Below, one piece after another: positions 48,242 to 57,607 of a stretch of DNA of 64,000 bases. Below the pieces are notes generated by a model, which worked only from the letters and a program-made list of their open reading frames with translations, had not been told where the DNA came from and did not search any database. How positions within the stretch are numbered: position 1 is the stretch's first letter; the number at the start of each line of letters is the position of its first letter. Origin of the DNA: Paenibacillus_AB sp036577625 (GTDB lineage Bacteria; Bacillota; Bacilli; Paenibacillales; NBRC-103111); contig NZ_JARBDC010000032.1 of NCBI RefSeq assembly GCF_036577625.1, forward strand, positions 62,001 through 126,000. The letters run 5' to 3'. Made by a program: the position numbers and the translations under genes.

Positions 48242-50899
48242 TTACTTCGCTTCGTACCAGTTGTCGCCGTAGCTGACGTCGACCTTGAGCGGGACGTCGA
48301 GCTTCAGGGCGCTTTCCATCACTTCCGGCACGAGCCGCTTCATCGTCTCGAGCTCGTCCTTCGGCACCTCGAAGACGAGTTCGTCGTGCACCTGCAGCAG
48401 CATCCGGCTGCGCAGCTTGTCCCGTCTCATCCGTTCCTCGATCTGCACCATCGCCATTTTGATAATGTCGGCGGCGGTTCCCTGAATCGGGGAGTTCATC
48501 GCCGTCCGTTCGGCGAACGAGCGCAAATTGAAGTTCGACGCGTTAATGTCGGGCAAATAGCGGCGGCGCTGCAGCAGCGTCGTCACGTACCCGTTCGCCC
48601 GCGCCTGCTTTACGATATCGTCCATATATTGGCGAACGCCCTGGAACACGGCGAAATATTGCTCGATAAACTGCGCCGCTTCCTTGCGGGTAATGTTCAG
48701 GTTTTGCGACAAGCCGTAGTCGCTGATGCCGTACACGATGCCGAAATTGACCGCCTTCGCCTGGCGGCGCATGTTCGCGTCGACCTCCGACTCCGATACG
48801 CCGAACACGTCCATCGCCGTCTTCGTATGGATGTCCATGTCGCCGAAAAACGCTTCCTTCATCTTCTCGTCGCCGGATATGTGCGCCAGCACGCGCAGCT
48901 CGATCTGCGAATAGTCGGCCGCGAGCATCAGCCAGTCCGGCTCGCTCGGCACGAACACTTTGCGGATTTTCCGCCCTTCCTCGAGCCGGATCGGAATGTT
49001 TTGCAGGTTCGGAAACTGGCTGCTGAGCCGGCCCGTCGCCGCGATCGTCTGCTGGTAGTACGTATGCACCTTGCCCGTTTCGCCGCGAATTTCTTTCAGC
49101 AGTCCTTCCACGTAGGTGGACTGCAGCTTCGCAAGCTGGCGGTAAATCAAGATGCTGGAGACGACTTCGTGATACGGCGCCAGCTTCTCCAGCACCTCGG
49201 CGTCCGTCGAATAGCCGGTTTTCGTTTTTTTGATGACCGGCAGGCCGAGCTTCTCGAACAAAATGTCGCCGAGCTGCTTCGGCGAGTTCAGGTTGAATTC
49301 GACGCCGGCTCCGCGGTAAATGCCCTCGACCAGCTGGTCGATGCTTTTGCCGAGCTCGCCGCCGAGCTGCTTCAAGCCGTCCGCGTTCACCCGGACGCCG
49401 CGCTTCTCCATCGAAGCGAGGACGCGGGCGAGCGGAAATTCGAGCTCGTAATAAAGCCGGTTCATTTCGCCCTTCTCCAGCTCGCCGCGCAGCACCGGCT
49501 TCAGCTTATGAAGCAGCGCCGCCTTGCGGCCCAAATGCTCGCTGAGCGGCCCCGCTTCGGGCAGCTTGAACTTCGCGCCTTTGCCGAAAACGGCTTCGTC
49601 CGCTTCGAGCGGCGGGAGGCCGTACCGTCCGGCCAGCTCGCTCAGCGTGTGCGTCGATTCGGTCGGATCGAGCAAATAGGCGGCGATCAGCACGTCGAAA
49701 TCGACGCCGCGCAGCTCGATGCCCCGCCAGTGGAGCGCCACTTCCGCGCGGTGCATGTCGTAGACGATTTTGCCCGCGTTCTCGTCCGCGAGGAAGTCGC
49801 GCAGAGCGCCCGCTTCGGGCGTATCGAGCAGCTCGGACGCGACGAACAGCGAGGCGCCGTCCTTCGTATGGAACGCGAGGCCGATCACGTCGGCCATATG
49901 CGGGTTTTCGCCGACGACTTCGATATGGACCGCCTCGACGTCTTTCAGCTTGTCCGCGAACGGGCCGCCGAGCGTCTCGCGCGTTACGATCTCGACGTCG
50001 ATCGCTTCGCGGTCCGCGCGGCCTTCGGACGACGCCCCGCCGAACAAATCCATTTTGTCGAGCAGCGATTTGAACTCCAGCTTGCGGAACATCGCCCCGA
50101 GCGTCGGGCCGTCGAAGCCGTCGTACTGCAGCTCGTCCAGCTTCATCTCGATCGGCACGTCGCGGAAAATCGTCGCCAGCTCCTTGGACATCCGCGCGTC
50201 GTCCGCGTGCTCCTTGATTTTGTCCTGAATTTTGCCGGAAATTTCGTCCGCGTTGGCGAGCACTTCCTCCACGGTGCCGTACTGGTGCAAAAATTTAAGC
50301 GCAGTCTTCTCGCCTACGCCCGGGATGCCCGGTATATTGTCGGAGGCGTCGCCCATGAGGCCCTTCAAATCGATGATTTGCTTCGGGGCGAGCCCGTATT
50401 TGTCTCGAATCGCTTCCGGAGTGAACCGGTCGACCTCGCTGACGCCTTTGCGCGTGAGCGCGATCGTTACGCGGTCGGATGCGAGCTGCAGCATGTCCTT
50501 GTCGCCGCTTACGACGACGACGTCCAGCCCTTTCTCGTCGGCGAGCCGGGTGAGCGTGCCGATAATGTCGTCCGCTTCGTAGCCCGGCAGCTCGAACTGC
50601 TTGATGCCGAACGACTGCACGAGCTCGCGGATGAGCGGGAATTGCTCGGACAGCTCCGGCGGAGTTTTCGCCCGGCCGCCTTTGTATTCTTTGTAGCCTT
50701 CGTGCCGGAACGTGGCTTTCCCCGCGTCGAAAGCGACCAGAAAATGCGTCGGCTTCTCCTCCTCAATCAATTTGAGCAGCATCGTCGTAAATCCGAATAC
50801 GGCGTTCGTATGCAGTCCGCTGGAATTGCTGAGCAGCGGGAGCGCGTAAAACGCCCGGCTGGCGATGCTGTTGCCGTCGATCAAGATCAACTTCTCCAA
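48242..50899 (-). CDS. polA: DNA polymerase I
   Basis: 885 residues from TTG 50899 (GGGGTG 6 nt upstream); an in-frame GTG at 50908 is an alternative. The 5' nuclease domain starts LEKLILIDGNSIASRAFYAL and runs to about 290. The central region lacks the proofreading carboxylates (the DTE motif appears as HIEV), so the 3'-5' exonuclease is probably inactive, as in most bacilli. Polymerase motif A is DYSQIELRVLAHISGD, motif B RRQAKAVNFGIVYG and motif C QVHDELVFEV. Fills gaps and removes RNA primers. Confidence 0.97.
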   Translation of the reverse strand: MEKLILIDGNSIASRAFYALPLLSNSSGLHTNAVFGFTTMLLKLIEEEKPTHFLVAFDAGKATFRHEGYKEYKGGRAKTPPELSEQFPLIRELVQSFGIKQFELPGYEADDIIGTLTRLADEKGLDVVVVSGDKDMLQLASDRVTIALTRKGVSEVDRFTPEAIRDKYGLAPKQIIDLKGLMGDASDNIPGIPGVGEKTALKFLHQYGTVEEVLANADEISGKIQDKIKEHADDARMSKELATIFRDVPIEMKLDELQYDGFDGPTLGAMFRKLEFKSLLDKMDLFGGASSEGRADREAIDVEIVTRETLGGPFADKLKDVEAVHIEVVGENPHMADVIGLAFHTKDGASLFVASELLDTPEAGALRDFLADENAGKIVYDMHRAEVALHWRGIELRGVDFDVLIAAYLLDPTESTHTLSELAGRYGLPPLEADEAVFGKGAKFKLPEAGPLSEHLGRKAALLHKLKPVLRGELEKGEMNRLYYELEFPLARVLASMEKRGVRVNADGLKQLGGELGKSIDQLVEGIYRGAGVEFNLNSPKQLGDILFEKLGLPVIKKTKTGYSTDAEVLEKLAPYHEVVSSILIYRQLAKLQSTYVEGLLKEIRGETGKVHTYYQQTIAATGRLSSQFPNLQNIPIRLEEGRKIRKVFVPSEPDWLMLAADYSQIELRVLAHISGDEKMKEAFFGDMDIHTKTAMDVFGVSESEVDANMRRQAKAVNFGIVYGISDYGLSQNLNITRKEAAQFIEQYFAVFQGVRQYMDDIVKQARANGYVTTLLQRRRYLPDINASNFNLRSFAERTAMNSPIQGTAADIIKMAMVQIEERMRRDKLRSRMLLQVHDELVFEVPKDELETMKRLVPEVMESALKLDVPLKVDVSYGDNWYEAK

Positions 50900-51009
50900 A
50901 TGGCACACCCCATTCCTGAAATCCTTCTCCCATCATAGCATAACGGCAACCACATATGAACAACCCGTGAACGCATACATATAGAGGAAACGATTGGAGG
51001 CGAAGGAAC

Positions 51010-51771
51010 GTGAAACGACCGTTTACTCCGCGCAACACGAAAGCGGTCTTCTTCGATATGAACAATACGCTCGTCGATCCGAAAGCTTCGTTCGACGCAT
51101 GCTTCGTGAACGTGCTGGTCGATTTCGCCGGCCGTTGGGACAACGACGGAGAAGGCTGGGATCCCGGCAGCGTGCTGGCGACGTACAAAGCGCAGTGGAA
51201 CGGCATCGCGCCGCGGCTTGCCGGCAAGCCGCAGGAGCTCGAACGGGCGAAGAAGCAGTGTCTCGAGGCGGCGCTGCGGCGTTATCCGTTTCTCGTAAAC
51301 GACGCGTTCGTCCATTCGTTTTTCCGGGAAATGCGGCGTCAAATGCGCGACCGCGCCGTCCTCGTTCCGAACGCGCTCGAGGCGGTCGCCAAGCTGTCCG
51401 GCGCGTATCGGCTCGGGATTATTACGAACGGCGGCAAGGAGCAGCAGGAGCGGGTGATGAACAGGCTGGGTCTGGCCGACTACATCGCCGGCGATCTCGT
51501 CGTCGCCTCGAATCGGAGCGGGGTCCGCAAGCCGAACCCGGCCATTTTCCGGTCGGCGCTTTCGGCCGCGGGCGTTCGTCCCGGGGAAGCGGTCATGGTC
51601 GGCGACTCGTGGAAAAACGATATACTGGGAGCGGTGAAATGCGGCATGAACGCGGTATGGCTGAACCGGGCCGGCGCGCGAAAAAGCTCCCGGCGCAAAG
51701 CCGGGAGCGTTGAAATTCCGGTCGTGGCCGGTTTCGGCGAGCTGACGGAGCTGTTCGAGCCGCTTTCGTGA
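51010..51771 (+). CDS. HAD-superfamily hydrolase with an altered motif I
   Basis: 253 residues from GTG 51010 behind GGAGGCGAAGGAAC. HAD motifs are present: motif I FFDMNNTLVD, motif II LGIITNGG, Lys in GVRKPNP, motif IV VMVGDSWKNDI. In motif I the second Asp of DxDx(T/V), the general acid in phosphatases, is replaced by Asn. The cap is of the C1 helical type. Substrate unknown. The 3' end of the coding region contains the terminator of the convergent EAL gene. Confidence 0.88.
   Translation: MKRPFTPRNTKAVFFDMNNTLVDPKASFDACFVNVLVDFAGRWDNDGEGWDPGSVLATYKAQWNGIAPRLAGKPQELERAKKQCLEAALRRYPFLVNDAFVHSFFREMRRQMRDRAVLVPNALEAVAKLSGAYRLGIITNGGKEQQERVMNRLGLADYIAGDLVVASNRSGVRKPNPAIFRSALSAAGVRPGEAVMVGDSWKNDILGAVKCGMNAVWLNRAGARKSSRRKAGSVEIPVVAGFGELTELFEPLS
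51681..51708 (-). terminator. Terminator of the EAL-protein gene, embedded in the HAD coding region
   Basis: GCTCCCGGC (51686-51694) and GCCGGGAGC (51700-51708) form a perfect 9-bp stem; on the minus strand five T follow (51681-51685). It lies about 70 bp inside the convergent HAD gene. Confidence 0.8.
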
Positions 51772-51778
51772 CGAGCGG

Positions 51779-54025
51779 TTATCCGTTCAGCGAATCTGCG
51801 GCTGCTCCGACCGTTTCGTAAAAATAGACGCTGCCGAGATGCGCTTTCGCCCGCTTTTTCAGCTTGGCGGCCGCGTGCGAGATGTATTCGGCGGTAAGGT
51901 GCGGGCTGCATTCGCATATGATCAGCGAGAGCGAAATGTTGACGCGATCCGTATCGACCGGGCTGCCTTCGCGATCGAACACGACGACCGCTTCCTCCGG
52001 GCCGGTGAAGGCGGCCACGCCCGCATCGAAGCGGCGGATCATCTCCTCGCACAGCTCGTGCGGCGTGTCCGACCGCGACATGACGATAAAATCGTCCCCG
52101 CCGATATGGCCGACGAAATCGTCGTCCGCCCCCCGCTCGCGGCACGATTCCAGTAGGACGCCCGCCGTGAACTGGATCAGCTCGTCCCCTTTCTGAAACC
52201 CGTACCGGTCGTTGAACCATTTGAAAAAATCGAGATCGGCGTAAATGACCGAAAAACGCCCCGCCTCCGCGATGCGCCGGTTCAGCTCGCGCTGAATGCG
52301 CAAATTGCCCGGCAGCCCGGTAAGCGGATTGGCGATGCGCGCGTGCTCGATGCGCACCTTCGTGATCGATTCCAGGATGGTGCGGACCGAAGCGACGCCT
52401 TTGAACCGCTCGCCGCTCGTAATGACGACGCAATCGTACAAATGGTTCGCTTCACGCGCCGTCGTCATCCGCGACACTTGATCGAGCGGTACGCGCTCGT
52501 CCACCGTCAGCGGATTCGGGTCCATCAGCCGAACGATCGGCCGGTTCCAATAGAGCGGAACGCCGTACTGCCCGGCCAACTGCTGAAACAGCTTCTCGCG
52601 CATGACGAGTCCGGCCGGAACGCCGTCCGAAACGACGACCGCGGCCGGCTCGTTTTCGTTTTCCTTGAAAAAACGGACGACCTCGGAAATGAGCGTTTCG
52701 GGCTCGAACAGGCGGGACGGGGCGGCGATCGTGCCGACCGGCGGGAAGCCGCCGGAGCCGCGCAGCCGCTGCGCAAGCCGGATCTGCTCCGCATGGCGCG
52801 CGTCGGGCTTCTCCAGCTTCGGCGACGGACGGGCCAGCAGGTAGCCTTGGCCGAAATGGACCCCCATCTGCAGCAGCTTGTGCAGCTCCTCGCTCCGCTC
52901 GATCCCTTCGGCGATAATGCGGATGTTCATTTTGTCGGCGAAGGCGACGAACGTTTCGAGAATATGCTCCTTGATTTTATCCTTGTGCACGTTTCGAATG
53001 AGCGAGCGGTCGACCTTGATGAAATCGGGGTGAAGCTCGGCGATCGCCTGCAGCGAGGAATAGCCCGCGCCGGCGTCGTCGATGGCGATCTGGTATCCTT
53101 GGCTGCGGTAATGCCGCAATATTTGTTTGGCGGTGGAAAAATCTTCGATCGAGCTGCGCTCCGTAATTTCGAACACGACGTTGTGCGGCGACAAGCCGCG
53201 CCGTTCCAGCAGCTTCAGCGTCCGTCCCGGCGTAAAGTGCGGATCGTGAATGACCTGGGCGGGAATGTTGATGAAGATGCGCTGCTCCCTGCTCAGCTCG
53301 CCGCAGCCGGCGATCGCCTTCTCCCGGGCGAGCCGGTCGAGCGTGTACAGCATTCCTTCCTCCTCGGCGAACTTGAACAGCTCGACCGGCGAGGCGAACT
53401 CGGTATGCTGCGGTCCGCGGCTGAGCGATTCGTAGCCGAGAACGGTTCCGTCCGCTAGCGAAACGATCGGCTGGTAGACGGCGTCGATCGTCCGGCTCTC
53501 GATAATGGCGTGAAACCGTCTCGTCTTCGCCTCCTTCGCCCCCGCGCGCGGGGAAGGGGAGCTCTTCGCCTCGCGTATCGCCCGTTTCGCGGCTTCGTAG
53601 ACGCGCTTCGCCGTTTGCCCCGCCGCCGCGGGAGGAAGCAGCGCGCAGCCGAGCCAAAACGTCGGCGCCTCCGCCCCGAATTCGTTCGCGAGGAAGCCCT
53701 CCAGCCGCAGCTTGATCTGCATGCCGACCTCGCGCGCGTACAGCCCGGCGTCGGGAACGCCGGGCTCGATGAACAGGTGGAAGAACAAATCGTCGCCGAC
53801 CGTTTTGAACAAAAAGACGTCGGGCCACTCCGCAAGGCTCGCGCAGGCGGCGGCCCGCGCGGACGCGGCGATCGCCTCGTCCGCCGGTCCGGACGCCTCG
53901 ATCCGCGTCCGGACCGGCTCCTCCGCGTCCGAGCGGCGGACGGCGTCGAGCACGACCAGCCCGCAGCGGCCCTCCTCCGTTTTTCGCGCGATCAAATCGA
54001 GCTCCTGCTTGCTCCAATCGAGCAT
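51779..54025 (-). CDS. EAL-CBS-GGDEF c-di-GMP protein with a degenerate N-terminal GGDEF
   Basis: 748 residues from ATG 54025. Residues about 1-155 look like a decayed GGDEF fold (KTVGDDLFFHLFIEP in place of GGDEF). The EAL domain spans about 165-405: YQPIVSL, GYESLSRGP, NIPAQVI, EITERSS, IDDAGAGYSSL, FIKVD and IIAEGIE are intact, so phosphodiesterase activity is expected. A CBS pair lies at about 425-560. The last GGDEF has GHIGGDDFIVM and lacks the RxxD I-site at the usual spacing; such GGDDF domains are usually non-synthetic and may bind GTP to control the EAL. No membrane segment. Confidence 0.88.
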   Translation of the reverse strand: MLDWSKQELDLIARKTEEGRCGLVVLDAVRRSDAEEPVRTRIEASGPADEAIAASARAAACASLAEWPDVFLFKTVGDDLFFHLFIEPGVPDAGLYAREVGMQIKLRLEGFLANEFGAEAPTFWLGCALLPPAAAGQTAKRVYEAAKRAIREAKSSPSPRAGAKEAKTRRFHAIIESRTIDAVYQPIVSLADGTVLGYESLSRGPQHTEFASPVELFKFAEEEGMLYTLDRLAREKAIAGCGELSREQRIFINIPAQVIHDPHFTPGRTLKLLERRGLSPHNVVFEITERSSIEDFSTAKQILRHYRSQGYQIAIDDAGAGYSSLQAIAELHPDFIKVDRSLIRNVHKDKIKEHILETFVAFADKMNIRIIAEGIERSEELHKLLQMGVHFGQGYLLARPSPKLEKPDARHAEQIRLAQRLRGSGGFPPVGTIAAPSRLFEPETLISEVVRFFKENENEPAAVVVSDGVPAGLVMREKLFQQLAGQYGVPLYWNRPIVRLMDPNPLTVDERVPLDQVSRMTTAREANHLYDCVVITSGERFKGVASVRTILESITKVRIEHARIANPLTGLPGNLRIQRELNRRIAEAGRFSVIYADLDFFKWFNDRYGFQKGDELIQFTAGVLLESCRERGADDDFVGHIGGDDFIVMSRSDTPHELCEEMIRRFDAGVAAFTGPEEAVVVFDREGSPVDTDRVNISLSLIICECSPHLTAEYISHAAAKLKKRAKAHLGSVYFYETVGAAADSLNG

Positions 54026-54060
54026 GAACATCCCTCACCCGTGTATGCTGCCTGCCGTTA

Positions 54061-54723
54061 TCAAGCGTTCAGATCGGGACGCTTTCCTCGTACCAGGTAG
54101 ACCACGCTCTCGCCGATATTCGTCGCGTGATCGGCCATCCGCTCCAAATACCGGCTGACGAAGCAAAGCAGCAGCGACTGGTTCACCGTCTTCGGATTTT
54201 CGACCATAAAGCTGAACAGCTCGCGCAAAATTTGGCTGTGCAGCAGGTCGACGTCGTCGTCCATTTTGGCCATCTTGTAGGCGAGATCGACGTTTTCCTG
54301 CACGTACGCCTCGATGCTGTCGCGCGTCATCCGCTGGGCGATTTCGGCCATCCGGGGAATGTCGACGAGCGGCTTGATCAGCGGCTCGCCGCCGATGCGG
54401 AGCGTCACCTTGGCGATGTCGACGGCCAGATCGGCCATCCGCTCGAGGTCGCTCGCCATCCGGAAGGCGATAATGATGCGCCGCAAATCTTTCGCGACCG
54501 GCTGCTGCGTCGCGATGAGGCGCGTGCCGATGTCGTCGATCTGCTCCTCCATCGCGTTGACGCCGGCATCCCGGTCGATCACCTCGCGCGCCAGCTCCAG
54601 ATTGCCGTCCTTCAGCGATCGGACGGATTTCTCGATCGCGCGTTCGACTTGTTCGCCCATCTCGATCAATTGTTTGCGCAGCTCGCCCAGCGACGAATCG
54701 AAATGCTGCCGTTTGGTCATCAT
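54061..54723 (-). CDS. phoU: Phosphate signalling regulator PhoU
   Basis: 220 residues and all helix, with the two PhoU repeats (about 10-100, 115-205). The metal-binding E/DxxxD motifs are seen as DRDAGVNAMEEQID and, in repeat 2, QENVDLAYKMAKMDDDVDLL. The start at ATG 54723 is followed by the second Met at 54720. It follows pstB immediately. PhoU represses Pho signalling through the Pst transporter when phosphate is ample. Confidence 0.95.
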   Translation of the reverse strand: MMTKRQHFDSSLGELRKQLIEMGEQVERAIEKSVRSLKDGNLELAREVIDRDAGVNAMEEQIDDIGTRLIATQQPVAKDLRRIIIAFRMASDLERMADLAVDIAKVTLRIGGEPLIKPLVDIPRMAEIAQRMTRDSIEAYVQENVDLAYKMAKMDDDVDLLHSQILRELFSFMVENPKTVNQSLLLCFVSRYLERMADHATNIGESVVYLVRGKRPDLNA

Positions 54724-54741
54724 TGGCTTCAGTTCCCCCAT

Positions 54742-55494
54742 TTACCCGAATCTGCCGGTAATGTAATCTTCCGTGCGCTGATCTTCCGGATTCGAAAACA
54801 GCTTGACCGTATCGGCGAATTCGATCACTTCGCCGTTCAGGAAAAACGCCGTCTGGTTCGAAACGCGCGCCGCCTGCTGCATGTTATGCGTGACGATGAC
54901 GATCGTGTAGTTGTCCTTCAGCTCCTGGATCAGCTCTTCGATTTTCAGCGTCGAAATCGGATCGAGCGCCGACGTCGGTTCGTCCATCAGCAAAATTTGC
55001 GGATTGACCGCGAGCGCCCGCGCGATGCAAAGACGCTGCTGCTGTCCGCCGGACAAGCCGTAGGCGGACTTTTTCAAGTAATCCTTCACTTCGTCCCAAA
55101 GCGCGGCGGAACGGAGGCTTTTTTCGACGATGTCGTCAAGCTCGGCCTTTTTCGTCGTGCCGTGAATGCGCGGCCCGTAGGCGACGTTGTCGTAGATCGA
55201 CTTCGGAAACGGGTTCGGCTGCTGGAACACCATGCCGACGTTTTTGCGCAAGCTTTCGACGTTGCCCGACGACTCGTAAATGTCGACGCCGCCGATCGAC
55301 ACCTCGCCTTCGATGCGCACCCCTTTGATCGTATCGTTCATCCGGTTCAGCGTGCGCAGCAGCGTCGATTTGCCGCAGCCGGAAGGGCCGATGAAGGCGG
55401 TGATCGACTTTTCCTGAATGTCCATGCGAATATTTTTCAGCGCGTGGAATTCGGAGTAGTACAAGTTCAAGTTCTCGATATGAATAAGCGACAT
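54742..55494 (-). CDS. pstB: Phosphate ABC transporter ATPase PstB
   Basis: 250 residues. Walker A GPSGCGKSTLLRTLNRMND, signature LSGGQQQRLCIARAL, Walker B ILLMDEPTSALDP and the switch His in VIVTHNMQQAARV are all intact. N-terminal IENLNLYYSEFHALKNI is typical of PstB. It drives high-affinity phosphate uptake by the PstAC pore. Confidence 0.97.
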   Translation of the reverse strand: MSLIHIENLNLYYSEFHALKNIRMDIQEKSITAFIGPSGCGKSTLLRTLNRMNDTIKGVRIEGEVSIGGVDIYESSGNVESLRKNVGMVFQQPNPFPKSIYDNVAYGPRIHGTTKKAELDDIVEKSLRSAALWDEVKDYLKKSAYGLSGGQQQRLCIARALAVNPQILLMDEPTSALDPISTLKIEELIQELKDNYTIVIVTHNMQQAARVSNQTAFFLNGEVIEFADTVKLFSNPEDQRTEDYITGRFG

Positions 55495-55515
55495 GTAGCC
55501 GGTCCCCCTCGTCCG

Positions 55516-56376
55516 TTATTTGTCTCCCGACAGCTTTTTCTGCAGCATGCGGCTCGGAATCGCGATGAGCAGGTTGAAGATGAGCACGACGATCACGAGC
55601 AGCGCCGCGCTTCCTTGCGCGATTTCCTTCGCGTCCGGCGCGAGCGAGCTGCCGCCGACGTACCATAGATGCACCGCGAGCGTTTCCCCCATCGCCATCG
55701 GATCGAAGTCCGGGAAAAACCGCGATACCGACGTTCCGGCGGTATAAATCAAGATGGCCGTCTCCCCGAGCGCGCGGCCCGCCACGAGCGTGATGCCCGT
55801 GATCAGTCCGGGCAGGGCGGCGGGAACGAGCACGCGGCGGATGCCCTGCCATCTCGTCGAGCCGAGAGCGAGGCTGGCCGACCAGTACGAGCTCGGCACG
55901 GCGTTCAGCGCTTCTTCCGTCACGCGGACGAGTATCGGCAAATTGAGCAGGGCGAGCGTCGCCGCGCCGCCGAGGATGGAAAACTTCCAGCCCATCCAGT
56001 TGACGAAGATGAGCGCGCCGAACAAGCCGAATACGATCGACGGAACGGACGACAGCGCCTCGACGGAAACGCGCACGAGATCGGTGAATTTATTTTTTTT
56101 CGCGTATATCGTCAAATAAATGCCGGCTCCGATGCCGATCGGCGCGGAGAACAGCATCGACAGCAGCAAAATGTAAAACGAGTTGAACAAATGCGGGCCG
56201 ACGCCGCCGCCGGCCGTCAGCTCCTGCGGCATCCCGGTAATGAACTTCCAGGACAGGTGCGGAAGGCCCGGCTTTAAAATTTGGTACAAAAACCAGGCCA
56301 ATATGGCGATGATCGCGATGCCGATCGCCCAAAAATAGACGGTCGCGACCCGGTTCGTCAGTTTGCTCCACTTCAT
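55516..56376 (-). CDS. pstA: Phosphate ABC transporter permease PstA
   Basis: 286 residues and six membrane helices. The EAA-type loop is EEALNAVPSSYWSASLALGS then TRWQGIRRVLVPAALPG. It overlaps the end of pstC by 4 bp. Forms the channel with PstC. Confidence 0.95.
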   Translation of the reverse strand: MKWSKLTNRVATVYFWAIGIAIIAILAWFLYQILKPGLPHLSWKFITGMPQELTAGGGVGPHLFNSFYILLLSMLFSAPIGIGAGIYLTIYAKKNKFTDLVRVSVEALSSVPSIVFGLFGALIFVNWMGWKFSILGGAATLALLNLPILVRVTEEALNAVPSSYWSASLALGSTRWQGIRRVLVPAALPGLITGITLVAGRALGETAILIYTAGTSVSRFFPDFDPMAMGETLAVHLWYVGGSSLAPDAKEIAQGSAALLVIVVLIFNLLIAIPSRMLQKKLSGDK

Positions 56377-57311
56377 TTCAGCTCACTCCTTTTCGAAACG
56401 ACGCGGATGACCAAAATGAGCGACAGCGAGATGACCAGCAGCAGCAGCGCCATCAAATAAAGCGCGTTGTTCCAAGTTGTTCCGTAAAACGTATTGGCCA
56501 TATCTTTCACGATGGCCGTCGTCAGCACGGTCGTCGAATCGAGCAGCGAGGCGGGAATTTTCGGCGAGTTGCCGATGACCATGAACACCGCCATCGTCTC
56601 TCCGATCGCGCGCCCCATCCCGAGAATGACCGCCGTCATAATGCCCGACCGGGCGGCCGGCAGAAGCACCCGCCAAATCGTCTGCCAGCGCGTGGCGCCG
56701 AGCGCCATCGACGCTTCCTCGAGCCGCTTCGGCAAGGCGCGCAGCGTATCTTCGGAAATCGACATGATCGTCGGCAATATCATGACCGCGAGGATGATCG
56801 CCGCCGGCAAAATGCCGTACCCGATCCCGCCGAACAGTTTCCCGAGCGCGGGCACGATGATCGTAAGGCCGATCAGCCCGTATACGACGGACGGGATGCC
56901 GACGAACAGGTCGGCGGCCGGACGAAGAATTTCGCGCATCCATTTCGGCGCGATTTTGGCCATAAAAACGGCCCCCGACAACGCGAGCGGGACCGCGAGC
57001 GCCACGGACAGCACCGTCAACACGATCGTGCTGTACAAAAACGCGAGCGCGCCGAACCGCGGCTGCTCCGATGACGGCGACCAGTCGGTCGACAAAAAAA
57101 ATTGAGCCGGCGACACGTCCTTGAACGTCAGCGACCCTTGATACCCGACGAAGCCGATAATCGAGAAGATGATCAGCGTGACGAGAATCGAGCTGCCGAC
57201 GAATACGATCCGCATCGCGTCGTCCTTCCACTTTTGCCGCCGGGTCCAGCGGCTGGCGCCGTCCGGCTTCGCCTGCCGGGCGGCCGCATCCATTTGCATC
57301 GTCTTCTGCAT
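56373..57311 (-). CDS. pstC: Phosphate ABC transporter permease PstC
   Basis: 312 residues from ATG 57311 behind GAGGAGGGGG. Six to seven membrane helices; the cytoplasmic loop is EDTLRALPKRLEEASMALGA, TRWQTIWRVLLPAARSG. It is the first gene of the Pho-regulated operon here; the binding protein pstS that normally precedes it is absent. Confidence 0.95.
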   Translation of the reverse strand: MQKTMQMDAAARQAKPDGASRWTRRQKWKDDAMRIVFVGSSILVTLIIFSIIGFVGYQGSLTFKDVSPAQFFLSTDWSPSSEQPRFGALAFLYSTIVLTVLSVALAVPLALSGAVFMAKIAPKWMREILRPAADLFVGIPSVVYGLIGLTIIVPALGKLFGGIGYGILPAAIILAVMILPTIMSISEDTLRALPKRLEEASMALGATRWQTIWRVLLPAARSGIMTAVILGMGRAIGETMAVFMVIGNSPKIPASLLDSTTVLTTAIVKDMANTFYGTTWNNALYLMALLLLVISLSLILVIRVVSKRSELK

Positions 57312-57340
57312 GAAGTGCCCCCTCCTCGTTTCTACCTCCA

Positions 57341-57394
57341 ATCATAGGGGCGGAATGTTTTCACAATATTAATAATTTGTTAAGGCAGTGTAAA
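57341..57394 (-). promoter_or_regulatory. PhoP box and promoter of pstCAB-phoU
   Basis: On the minus strand four TT(A/T)ACA-like hexamers, TTTACA, TTAACA, TTAATA and AAAACA (57389-57394, 57378-57383, 57367-57372, 57356-57361), follow at exact 11-bp steps, the layout of the Bacillus PhoP operator. TATGAT (57341-57346) is the -10, in the position expected for PhoP activation. Confidence 0.9.
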
Positions 57395-57542
57395 AACGGC
57401 GTACAAGCGGCAATCTATAAGGGAAGTCGCGCTGCCTCGATTCGATCTCGGGACCGCATTACGACTTCGAAGGCGGCCCGTAAACGTTTTGCGCCAGTGC
57501 CCGTAGCCTCCCGAGTTTGTGAGGCAGGTTCGCGAAACCGGC

Positions 57543-57581
57543 AAAAAAAATCCGCCGGCCCCGCGAAGGGCAAGCGGATTT
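57543..57581 (-). terminator. Terminator of the sugar ABC operon
   Basis: GAAATCCGC...GCGGATTT arms (57574-57581 with 57548-57555) followed by eight T on the minus strand, 27 bp beyond the stop of the 57608 gene. Confidence 0.85.
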
Positions 57582-57607
57582 CGTATTTCGCCGCGGTATT
57601 CGGAAAT

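Noticed and set aside
46388..50938. A 1,516-codon open frame on the plus strand across mutM and polA
   Set aside because: It is antisense to two well-supported genes, has no binding site or recognisable domain, and is rich in Arg/His/Gln, as expected from GC-rich antisense frames.
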